NCBI GenBank assembly: GCA_963693305.1
Contig: OY855916.1
Coordinates: 3,166,001-3,230,000 of the forward strand
Direction of reading: 5' to 3'
From: Meandrina meandrites
Taxonomy: Eukaryota; Cnidaria; Anthozoa; Scleractinia; Meandrinidae
Length of the DNA stretch: 64,000 nucleotides
Part shown: positions 33,086 through 43,312 of the stretch, in pieces
Numbering within the stretch: the stretch's first letter is position 1
Layout: each line of letters begins with the position of its first letter
Translations under genes and position numbers: made by a program
Notes under the pieces: generated by a model
Database searches by the model: none
What the model saw: only the letters and a program-made list of their open reading frames with translations
Told to the model about the DNA's origin: nothing

Positions 33086-33520
33086 GAAGACAAAAAACAA
33101 TAGCGAGTGAGTAGAAATCAATACGCTTCTAATGCTAATTAGAAGAATTCTACTAGTACACTAATGCAAATGCTGCAATGTGATTGGCTGAGCTATTGAA
33201 CACTATCAGCCATTAGTGTGCAGTTGCCGAAGGTCGTCCACAAAATGCGACGTTTTTATCGTTTTTCCGAAATTTTGGAAGGAAGTTTAAATGTAAATGG
33301 ATAATAAAATTCTCGAGAAGACTAAAAGAAGGACATTAGCGGTTTCTTGACTTTAAAAGCTTGAAATTATTGAAAAACGGGTGCACGCGCGTAAACAACT
33401 GCAAATTTACCAAGGACAATTCAATGCGTGCGATTTTGTTAAAACGTTAAGTTCGATAATGCGTAGGAAAATAATTAGAAACCATTATTTGCGTTTATTT
33501 CAGTCAGAATTCTACTAAAA

Positions 33521-33623
33521 CAATTAGATTATTCGCTCTCAATTTCTATGAGGTGATAGTTGATTCGGCCTGCGGCCTCATCAACTATCACCTCATAGAA
33601 ATCTCGAGCTCATAATCTAATTG
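33521..33623. repeat. Hairpin element (about 100 bp)
   Basis: CAATTAGATTATTCGCTCTC pairs with the complement ending AATCTAATTG; the inner arms TTTCTATGAGGTGATAGTTG pair perfectly around GGCCTGCGGCC. Similar in plan to 1464-1575. Confidence 0.7.
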
Positions 33624-33639
33624 TTAATTAGAAGAGTAT

Positions 33640-33900
33640 AGGGGTGGCGCAGTGGTGAGAGCGCTCGCCTCCCACCAATGTGGCCCGGGTTCGATTCCGG
33701 CCCGGTATCATATGTGGGTTGAGTTTGTTGTTGGTTCTCGTCCTTGCTCCGAGGGTTTTTCTCCGGTTTTTCTCCGATTTTCCTCCCTCCATAAACACTA
33801 ACACTTCCAAATCCCAATTCGATCGGGAATACACGGCCCACAAGCTTCTAGCTTTAAATACTACCTTGTCTAAATAAAGGTAATTTATTTTATTTTATTT
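33640..33900 (+). mobile_element. tRNA-derived SINE
   Basis: GGGGTGGCGCAGTGGTGAGAGC resembles a pol III A box region and GGGTTCGATTCCGGC about 40 bases later is a clear B box. A non-tRNA body of about 130 bp follows, ending in an AATAAAGG and TTTATTTTATTT-type tail. The head cannot fold into a full tRNA with a matching acceptor stem, so it is a SINE, not a tRNA gene. Overlapping minus-strand frames are artefacts. Confidence 0.8.
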
Positions 33901-34032
33901 ATGCGATGCAACCCAAGAAAATTTTCAATTCTGTTATCTGTTGCTCTTTCTCCTCTCTAGATTCCATTTACAAGCAGTCTCCAAACAAAAGTAATGAGGA
34001 CTGGCTACAAAAAATGGTTGGATTTTAATATT

Positions 34033-34155
34033 TGGGCTCCGGGCTCCACAGCAAAACTCTCAAGGCTCCGGGCTCTGTAGCTAGAAATGATCAGGGCTCC
34101 AGGCGGAAAAATGATCGGGCTCTGGGCTCCACAGCAAAAATTCTAGGGCTCCAAG
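34033..34155. repeat. Short minisatellite of GGGCTC units
   Basis: Three to four imperfect units of about 35 bp with GGGCTCCGGGCTCCACAGC and CAGGGCTCCAGG. From 34160 to 35314 no gene; there is a poly-C run at about 35048-35069 and a weak inverted pair around 34505-34575. Confidence 0.6.
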
Positions 34156-35314
34156 GCTTGTCCGTAGACAACGCGCGAACGCAGATCAAGAGGCACAAGA
34201 TCCTTCACACCACACTAAACATGCTACCTACTTTAAAACTTGCAAAAACCAACTCAATTTCAATGTTGGTACAATAATGTTTGACAACTTACGTAATCTC
34301 TTTGTGCTTCTGTAGTAAAAAAGCCTACATAAGGTAACTTAAAATAATAAGGTGAAACGGGTTGCTTGACCCGAGAGCTATCTGATGGGCGAGCTCTACT
34401 AACGTAGCCGGACTGATAACCTTTTCTTTAATGTGAACATGGAAAAGCTTTTTACATAGAATAATAGGGAGATGCTTTAACATGGTTTGATACAGTAAAA
34501 CCCGCTCATAAGAACCTCTTAATTACAAACTGCCACTTTAGCCTAATTTGAAAAAAAAATCTAGGTTCTTATAAGCGATGTTTTAATTTAATGCAGTGCA
34601 CTTGGCAGCCTCGAGGTTTACCACTTTCTTCGACAGGAGCAAGAAAGACGACGTTTTTTTCTTTTATCTTTTTTCAAGAAAGCAACGATTAGGGATGGAC
34701 CAATATATATTTTTGTTTGCGGGAAGGGGTAGGTAATTGTTCTTATCGCTCTGACACAGGTTTGATGAAACCCGAACTGGTGGGCTTATTTGAGAGGGGT
34801 GAGGAAGCGGGGTTATTAGAGGATTTACAGTATTTAAGAGCGTCTGGCATCTACAGTAGCAAGGAACTTTGTGATCAATGCTTATTTTATTGGTTTTGAT
34901 TAAATACTTGAAATGCACAAGAAGTTCGTGCCACACGAGTTGAATCACGAACGTGAAATTATTGACGGACAAACAATATTTTATTTTAAGAGGAGTTTTC
35001 ATAACTATTTCGAGCATTGTCGGTTTTAGTTGCACAAAGTATTCTACACCCCCCCCCCCCCCCCCCCCTCCCCTTACATCGATCATAACGTAGCCATTGT
35101 CCGAGAATATCGCCTGGTCAAACCGAGGACTCTATCTTTTGATTTATAAATTTGTTTATTCCTTCATTCGCTTCTTTTAACACACTCTCAATTCCGTTCC
35201 GTTCTGAGGCTTAACCTCTTACAACAATGTCTTATCATAGGAAAATATAATAAATGTCCGGTTACAAACTCTAAAGCTAGCTACAGTCATTCTTTGTTTT
35301 ACAACTCCTTTCCA

Positions 35315-35744
35315 GGGGGGGGGGGGGGGGGGGGGGAGGGGATACTCTCTTATGAGGGCTTACCGGGGACGTGCGGCCTGACAGGGTAAGGTTTTCAGGA
35401 TTTTTTGTCTTCAACAGGGTATCTATTTTACCCCTTTTTGTCCTAAACGGTTACGTTTACATGGACCAATGTCTTATACAGGATAAGCACACCTGTTAAT
35501 TTTTACGAACTTAGCTACAAGCCGAATTTTGTTGACCTCCGTTGACTTCGGTACTGATGCCAATCTTAATTTCCGTTTGATTACGCTACAACAAATGTCT
35601 TGGACGGGGTATCAATATCGGCATTCTGTAAACAGCGTTTGAAAATCAGAGGTTCGTGTCTTAAACAGACTAAACAGGGTCAGGGTTGGGTTGGTGGGCC
35701 ACACCTCCCTACCCGAGATTCTGTCAAGTACCCCCTCCCCGGGG
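35315..35744. mobile_element. Degenerate poly-G-ended MITE
   Basis: Begins with a run of about 22 G followed by GGGATACTCTCTTATGAGGG and ends GTACCCCCTCCCCGGGG. The inside repeats AACAGGGTA-type motifs as in the better copy at 61286-61758. Terminal bases are worn and no target duplication remains. Confidence 0.6.
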
Positions 35745-35851
35745 ACAATTCAGAGTACATTACGTACATCTGACACGCGCATTATGTGACGTTACAGAAA
35801 CTGAGGTACGATCGTTTGAAAATTACAGTTCGTTTCAGTCAGAAAGCTTCT

Positions 35852-36896
35852 TTAGTCTCGAAGCCAAGGATTTGTCAGTGCACTAATTATTGCTTGAACT
35901 TGAAAAAATTCAGCCTCGGCTAGAAGCTCTTTGCGAACAATCTTGCTTTCAGGCACAATGAACTGCCCAGTGCGAAGATAATTCAGGATAAACCTGAAGT
36001 GAGTTCCATCGCGATCAATGAAGTAAGATCCATCCTCGCTTGGCTTTGCGTCAAATTTTTCCGAAAACATGGCGTGTAGCACTACTGAACCTGGGATAAA
36101 TTAAACATGAAAACACAAAAAAAAAATTTCAGCCAAACCTTAGCATTTTCGTAGGAGATATTCACCACAACAATATTATATTAAACTGATTTAAAAACAC
36201 TGTTTATACCTGGATCTTTTTTCAGAGTTTCCAAACTGGTGGAGAAAATGTGGCCGCCGACGTTCAGTTTTAACGTTTTCGAAAAATGAACGTGCTCAAG
36301 CTTCTTCACTGCGTCATCAAAACCCTCCATTTCGTGGCGAACTTTGTTTGTCTCGCGGTTAACAGCAAGGAGCTCTGAAGTTAACTCAACTTTATTTATT
36401 TTTCTCTTTAGATTTATAAGTGTGACCACTGTTAATTCACATTCTTGCGTGCCGTACGCTCGATTTCCGCCGTCCTCTCGTGTTCGGTCTTTCCTCCCCG
36501 AGAAGCGGCTGGAAATCGAGCCTATGCGTGCCGTCATTATCCAATAGACGGATTCGGCTAACGTCAAGTGTCTACATCCTTGTTGCCACTTCATTTCATG
36601 TGATGATTACACTTGTTGTGTCCGTGAATACTCCCACGAACTAAGTTGCGTGTGGCAAACTGCACATACTGCAGTGATACTGTAACCTTCCAAATGAACC
36701 GTAACATGATCTGAATATTGTGTGGCAAGAAGACAGGATGTAAATCAATCTAGAGCTTCCAGTTGACTTTGATGGTTTACATGTAAATCTGCACGTTGTA
36801 AACGTCGAAGAGTTCTTTGACGTGTTTGTTTACATCCCTGACCACTTCACTGTTGCGAGAGCTGATTTACTTTTTCGTGTTACACGATAACGACAT
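35852..36896 (-). pseudogene. BTB-TLDc copy E, broken and without TLDc
   Basis: The start region is at 36896-36795: the ATG is kept (MSLSCNTKK) but followed by a stop, then readable SEVVRDVNKHVKELFDVYN. About 430 bp of unrelated DNA follows before exon 1 resumes at about 36366 with ETNKVRHEMEGFDDAVKKLE and continues to the donor at 36210. Exon 2 starts at 36090 (SVVLHAMFSEKFD) and keeps the BTB part to FFQVQAIISAL, then runs into foreign sequence and a stop at 35852. The sequence after the break matches the 3' flank of C near 17054-17120, so a deletion removed the TLDc half. A frame from 36594 could give a BTB-only protein with a new N-terminus, so expression is not excluded. Confidence 0.7.
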
Positions 36897-36899
36897 ATG

Positions 36900-38380
36900 T
36901 TATTATGTTCCATTAGACAATTTGACCAGATAAAACACTGAAACTTAGAATAAATAGAACAAATCACTGAAACTGTTTTGTGTTTGATTTTTGCCTCTAC
37001 CAAGCTACCCTGGATCTCAATTTTTTGCATGCGTTACTAGTTGGTTGGTAAGGCTACACCACTCATGCGCGTCAAAAGGATTCATCTGACCCAGTTCCCT
37101 CTCGTCGTATTTCGAGAAAATTGTATTCTGTATTTCCTGTTTCAGGACAAAAATGACAGTCCATTCGTTATTCTGTTGTGTGTCTCAGCCAAGACTAATT
37201 CATTTGTATCTTATTGGAAACTTGACGTAGTGGGTTATTAGCCTCTCTCCCCCCTTGGTGGATTTCGACCTCCCCAACTGATTACATAAAAAGCCCTCGG
37301 CCAATTTTTTTTTCCTGGCGAAGAGAAAATAAAGTTTGTCGCGCGCGCAACATTGTTGAATTGATTGCAAGTTTAAAAAGGTTTGCTGAGTTGGGCAAAG
37401 TCGACCCCACACTCACGATCTTGGTGACCCAAAGAAAAGCGGACACTGGGGGACTCCTGGAGACATGATTTGCCATTCTCGTCCGAAAGCCCAGTGTTCC
37501 TCTTAGTCGTCGTCATCGTCGAGGCCTTTGATCAAGAAACAGGTGGATGGAGATTGGCGTATCACCCACCACCTGCGAGCTACATGCGCATATTGTCACG
37601 TAACCAAATCCAGTGTTGCAAGTTTGGGAACGTGTTACGCGAAGTAGACTGGCGTTTCTGTTTGATTTATAATATTTGTTTCACTATTTACAGTGTCCGA
37701 AATTAGTACAGCCGTGCTAAATACATTGACACTTAAATAAGTGATTTATTTTTTTAAATTTATTTTCTACTTATGAAACAATTCGTCTTTTGTTGCTCGT
37801 TTTATCACTGACTCTGCAAGACCCAACAACTCGCCACGCAACAAGTCACAATTTAACGCTTGTGGTGTCAGGTTAATACAAGGAGACCAGCTCCCAGTTG
37901 TCCGTAAAATTTGATTTGAAAAGCACACGAGATAGTCTGAATTCCCTTTCTTTCCTTTCCGTACCATGCATCAAAGAAAAATCACCGAGCAGTAAGTCGG
38001 CCATTTTGTTTTGTTTGTAAGCTTTTTCCCCCGATTAGTGAGTCCATCCATCTTGCTACCCTTACATTATCCCTCAAATAGCTCTAATCGAAGGATAAAG
38101 TGCAACAACCACAACACTCTACTACCCGTCCCACGCAACAGTTTTCTTTTGCACCTTGGATGATCACGTGAGGGAGAAAAAGGAGAGAGCCTGGGATCTT
38201 TCCCAGGAGTAAGCGACCAGAGAAGCATACAGCAACGTAAATTCACTAAGAAACGTTTATTCCAATGAATCACACATTATTGTTGAACCGCGTTTAACAA
38301 TTGACATTACATGTAACAATCACTTATTATTGATCAACTACTGAGATATGACTGTTTGAAAATCAGATACTACTTTTCAG
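36900..38380. other. No gene recognised
   Basis: Upstream flank of copy E followed by unassigned sequence. Bases near 36960-37010 (TTTTGTGTTTGATTTTTGCC) resemble the sequence before exon 1 of copy C. A fragment starting CATTCTCGTCC near 37476 resembles the 9-bp-duplication MITE ends. Short frames have no recognisable domain. Confidence 0.5.
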
Positions 38381-38536
38381 CAAGGAAGACTACGAGCAGA
38401 CCCTCTCAGTTTTTAAATAATCGAGGAAAATTCAGATTTCCCTATCTTATCATATTCCACTTGCACCTTTTTCAGTAAGCTTCATCCTCGACGGACTAAG
38501 AATAAAAGATTGACTGCTCATAGTCTAGGAAGCTTC

Positions 38537-41500
38537 TTACTTCTCAAACCCAAAAACTTCTATTTCACGGAGAATGTGGCGCAGCTGCTGGCCGTACACA
38601 TTCATAACTCCCGTCCGATACTGTGGTAAGCTGTACTGGTCCTGGGTCATATATTGCCCGAAGCCTTCATATTGGTTTTGCTCGAAGCCTTCATATTGGT
38701 TTTGCTCGAAGCCGTTCAGACCTACGGAGCAGTTGTTAGAGCCATTTGGTGCGTCCAAATTAACGGAATTACTGCCATCTCTAAATACCGGCTCATCCCT
38801 ACAGACAGCATGTTCCAGGGGCGTACCTGAAAAAGTCAAAATAAGATAAAATAAACTAAATAGAAAGCAAATGAATAAAAAAAATATATTATTTTGAAAA
38901 AAGCACAAATTAGCTCAAGTCCTTTAATTCACCTTGTTGTTTTTTTAATATTAATTTTAAAAAACAGACTGTTCTTTCCCACACGCGAATGTCGTTTTCC
39001 ATACCCTGGGTACCAGAGGGGCTTTTTTTTTATTTTGTCTTGCGCAAAGAAGCGAAGTAATTCATTGGTGGACCTTATGTGATATGTGTAGGGAAATGGC
39101 GGGAAAATAGCAATCGAGGGCAGGCTCCGTGGGATGTTGAACCTTGTTTTGTTGGCTTGGATTGGCCTGTCTGTCTACGCTTCTCGCATATCCTGTGTTA
39201 ACGTCAGAGCATGAAAAGGCTCAAGACGCCACTTTCGCGCGCTATGTCGGATGCGAGTCTGTTCTCGCTACCCGTGATACATGTTCATAAATACACTTAA
39301 ATGAGGACATTTCTGAGTTTGCTAGGATGAAAAAAGAAGGTTAGCATTGTGCTCGTAACGGAAAACCTTTAGAACCTCTATGAAAGCTATCCCCAGTTAT
39401 ATGAATTTTACTTAGCATAACCCCGTGACAGCAGCCTGTGTAGAGCCGTCCCCTCCCCTCGAAAAATCGATTTTTTTTTCGGCGGGGGGAAGCGGGACGG
39501 CTGTACACAGGCTACGTGACAGACTAGGCCACTGACTCGTTACCTAATTTGCTACGCATAGGCTATAAATAAACCACTTTCACTGAGCTTTTTCAGTGTT
39601 GAATAGATCGGTCTCGATCTCTGAGTTATGCTAGAACAATTAAGACGGCTCGCTTTTGATTTCTATTGGCTTTTGATAGTTGGTTCAAAACCCATCTAGT
39701 AGCCTCGAGCTTGCAGTCGAACTGTAAAACAGCCTCAGAATTTCGGTTTCATTGTTCTCGGAGATGTAGACATGTACACATTCAGGATTGTTTTGTTTTT
39801 GTTTTTTAATTTCTAAGAAGCGCGTACCTAAATGAAGTTTAAAACGAGCACAGTTATGTCTGTGTTGATGCTTTTACACGTAAAACAATGCCGGTCGAAA
39901 ACAATGTGGCAAACATGGGTAGAAAATCACTCTATTGTGAAAATATAAAACTCCCAGATACGGCTAACTTGTAGCAACAAAGAGTTTTACGACTTAGTTG
40001 TCATTCCATATCAAGTATAGGAACGATTTCAGTTTCAACATAACCTCGCCATATAGACTTGCACCAAGTCGCCCTCTTTTGGTGAGCGTAGCGAGCCGAA
40101 AAGCGTCGCAAAGCGACGCGCAGGAAGTCGCGAAGCGACGACCGCGAGTGACGAAGTCCCGCGAGGGTCCTTCGTACGTGACATACCTAAACCGCAAGTC
40201 GAAGGACTTTGTAAAAGTCTACCCGCCATACTAATGGTTAAGAAAATTTAGTCGAGGCACGAGAAAGGATTTGGGACTTGAGGGAGATGGGGGAGATCAG
40301 TGGTATTGGAGGGGGGATTTGGAAATTGTGCATACCTCTGGAAAAATCCTGGCTACCCCCCTGATGTTGTTCTTGTCCCAATCGTTTTTCAAAGTAGAAT
40401 ACGAACGTGTCTTGCTTTTTAAATGTAACCCCTGCAGAGACTAGTAAAGAAAGAAAATATTAGATCAATTATAACGTTCACGATGACAGAACCATAACTT
40501 TAAAAAGATGCATTGTACGGAAAACACCACTAGTTCTTAGAGGCTTTTTTTGTGACTCAAGTTCATGACCTTGGTTTACTTTTATAAGAGATACTGTAAC
40601 AAGTTTGCTTCTTTAAATCACAGGTAGCTCAAGCTCGATCAACGTCCGTTCTGTTACCCATCGAAATATAGCAGTGAAATGTATGGATTTGTATGGGAAG
40701 AGACGGTTAAATTTTTTAACCTAAAAATACAATCGAGTTTTCAATAAGAAATTACAACCGGCTTACCTTGTTTCAGTCGTTTGTTTCTGTTTCTCGTTTC
40801 TGGTGAGATTTGTGGGTCGATTAAGGGCTATATATCTGATTTAAGGCGGGGGTTCACCTGAAGCCCGTTTTTACACCGCTTAACTTGGGTTTAATACGAA
40901 TATCTCGCTCCCATTTCAAGCATTCCCAAAACCCTCTGCTCATCCCACAAAGCTATCTTTAGCGGTGTTTTGTAAATTTTTTGGCGATTTTTGGGGATGT
41001 TTGGGAAGAGATAGTCTTTCTCAAAGAAATAGTAAAATTTAGAGAAATAAGAAATATTAAAGATTTAATGTGATTTTAAAATTGGAATTTGAAGTTAAAA
41101 ATTAGTAGATGGACACCCAAACAGTCCCCTGACAACCTGGGATGCTCTTGCGTTGGGGTCAACTGTCTGGTGGTGTTCCAAAAATAATTTTCTTTCCTCT
41201 ATCCCTTCTCTAAACCTCTTAAAATATCACTCAAATTCAGGTAAAACCCCGCCTTAAGTAGTTTCAGTTTAATCGCTACAAACCACCTAAATAGCACTTA
41301 ATCAACCCAGAAATCTCACCGGAAACAGAAGAAACAAACGCCTCTCAAGCGAGCTCAGTGTTTTTTTCTTTTTTTAAAAAATTCAAAATTCGATCGTATT
41401 TTCAGGCTAAAGTATACTCACTGTGTCGTAGTGTTGCGTGACAGAGAGAGGGTCACAACTGGACTAAGTACGGACGCTGATCGAGCTTAGACTACCTGTG

Positions 41501-42210
41501 ATCAAATACCTTCTACTTATCACTGACTTATAAACTAACGTTCATATGAAATACGCTAAAGGTACTCCGTTTAAACCGGAAAGGAAATGAAATTTAGCAG
41601 CCGAAAAATGATTTGAGATACAAATTGTCGCTGCGACTAAAATAGAAAATAGAAGCGCGGAAAAACTCGACCGCTCGCTGGATACGTTCATCAGTATTAG
41701 AAGACTTACCGCGTCCTTCCCATTGTTCCTCAGTATACCCTCCAAATATTATGTCATGGTCAATGTTAGGATGGTTCCCAATGTTTTGGTAATATCCACT
41801 GACAACTATCACTGTTGGTCCCTTGTTGTCACAACGGGAGTGAAAGTTGGCGCCAGTCCACCCATCACGCGAAGCCCGGTATAACAAGACAGGGAAGCCA
41901 GTTGTGAGAGGCCGCTTGTCCTTCAACCAGTTCAACAGAGTTTGGCGTTGAGCTGATGGCACGATCGCGGCAGAATCTATTCTGAAGGGTCTTGCCGTCA
42001 GTTCAGTAACTATTCCCTTAACTTGATAAAATTCAGCCTCGGCCAGTAGCTCTCTCCGAACAATCTCATCTTCAGGCACAATAAGCTCCCCGGTGCGAAG
42101 ATAATTCAGGATATACCGGAAGTGAGTTCCATCGCGATCAATGAAGTAAGATCCATCCTCGCTTGGCTTGGTGTCAAATCTTTCCGAAAACATGGCGTGT
42201 AATACCGAAC
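38537..42210 (-). CDS. BTB(KCTD)-TLDc protein, copy F, exons 2 to 4
   Basis: Exon 2 (42210-41710) holds BTB (SVLHAMFSERFDTK, YFIDRDGTHFRYILNYLRTG) and the first TLDc half (LLYRASRDGWTGANFHSRCD, IIFGGYTEEQWEG). The TLDc second half is split in two exons only in this copy: 40440-40336 (SAGVTFKKQDTFVFYFEKR) and 38826-38537 (TPLEHAVCRDEPVF to EIEVFGFEK). All junctions are phase 1 (donors GTAAGT and GTATGC, acceptors TTTACTAG and TTTTTCAG). Exon 2 is about 36 nt longer than in D, with an inserted NIGNHPNIDHD loop. The last exon has a tandem repeat FEQNQYEG-FEQNQYEG in a TLDc loop. With the candidate exon 1 at 60784-60931 the total is 347 residues. The coding part is intact; the long intron is the doubt. 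Confidence 0.7.
39432..39515. mobile_element. 84-bp hairpin MITE in an intron of F
   Basis: CAGCCTGTGTAGAGCCGTCCC pairs with GGGACGGCTGTACACAGGCT. GTGACAG is repeated on both sides (39425-39431 and 39516-39522). Bases 39001-40330 otherwise hold no gene; a short repeat of GCGAAGCGACG type lies at 40080-40150. Confidence 0.7.
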
Positions 42211-42671
42211 CTGAGATAAATATGATACTGAAAATTGCATTCAACCAAAACTAATGCACTGGGCTCATGACTCAGTCAGCATTTGCATAATGTAGCAGAC
42301 ATTCCCGACAAAGATAAATCATGTGTATTTTGTGCACCCCTCGACCGATGTATCGGTCGATATATCGACCGACACTCGACCGATGTATCGGTCGACATAT
42401 CGACCGATACTCGACCGATATGTCGGTCGACATACCGATCGACACACGGCCGATATATCGACCGAGATATGTCGGTCGATATGTCGGTCGATATGTTGAC
42501 CGACATATCGGCCGAGTGTCGATCGATGTATCGACCGACCGTCGGCCGATATCTCGGTCGATATAGCGCCCGACACTCGGCCGATACGTTAACCATTGAT
42601 TGTCGGTGGAATATCGGTCGACTGTCGGTGGTATATCGGTCGACTGTCGGTGGTATATCGGTCGACTGTCG

Positions 42672-43312
42672 TATATACTACGATTATCAGTTGAGTAAGG
42701 CGCGGCCAAGTTTGGTCAGCAGTTTTTAACGCTAAAATCGTGTTGTTGTCACGCGCAACTAACTCCTTTTCTAGTGGCAACTTATCGGCCTTTGATGTGA
42801 TAAGCAGCAAAGCGCGCAAAACAGCATACCGTAAAATTCCGGTTATAAGCCTGGGCTTATACAACTTCGTAAGGGGTTTTGGGTGGGCTTATAAGCGGAG
42901 GGGCTTATATCCGGGGGGGGGCTTATAAGCGGAATAAAAAAAACGTTCCGAAACGAGCCACGGTAGTGTTCATCGAAATACGTAGCAACATTAACCCCGT
43001 TCAGTACTGTCATCCAGCAGAAGGGGGCTTATAACCGGATGTAATCTTTTGTTTCCAGTTAGATGGGCCTATACCCGGGGGGTGGGGGGGGGCTTATAAG
43101 CGGGAGGGCTTATAACCGGAATTTACGGTACCAGTTCGTTTGTCTCTTTTCAAAATTTGGCGGGCTTTCATGGTAGGCGACGCACGGCTGCTGATATTGT
43201 TACCATTGGAAACCAGACAAGTTGCCCCTGACAACACCGTAGTTTTAATGCTAAAGCTTGGTGACCAAACGTAGTCGCGCCTTACTCAACTGATAATGGT
43301 CGATAATAGTAG
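42672..43312. mobile_element. MITE nested in the 3.7-kb element
   Basis: TTATCAGTTGAGTAAGGCGCG at the left pairs with CGCGCCTTACTCAACTGATAA at the right; similarity continues inwards through TTTGGTCA and GTGTTGTC for about 75 bp. It contains the smaller element 42828-43132. Confidence 0.65.
42828..43132. mobile_element. TA-flanked MITE nested a second level down
   Basis: Ends CCGTAAAATTCCGGTTATAAGC and the complement of GCTTATAACCGGAATTTACGG, flanked by TA. Inside are repeated GGCTTATAAGCGG motifs and G-rich runs. TA flanks suggest a Tc1/mariner-type source. Confidence 0.7.

Noticed and set aside
33640..33715. tRNA gene
   Set aside because: Good B box, but no complete cloverleaf, and a SINE body and tail follow.
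42272..42864. Overlapping frames with RSIYRP and DRYIGR repeats
   Set aside because: Caused by TCGACCGATATATCGGTCGA palindromes; mirrored at 45521-46049.
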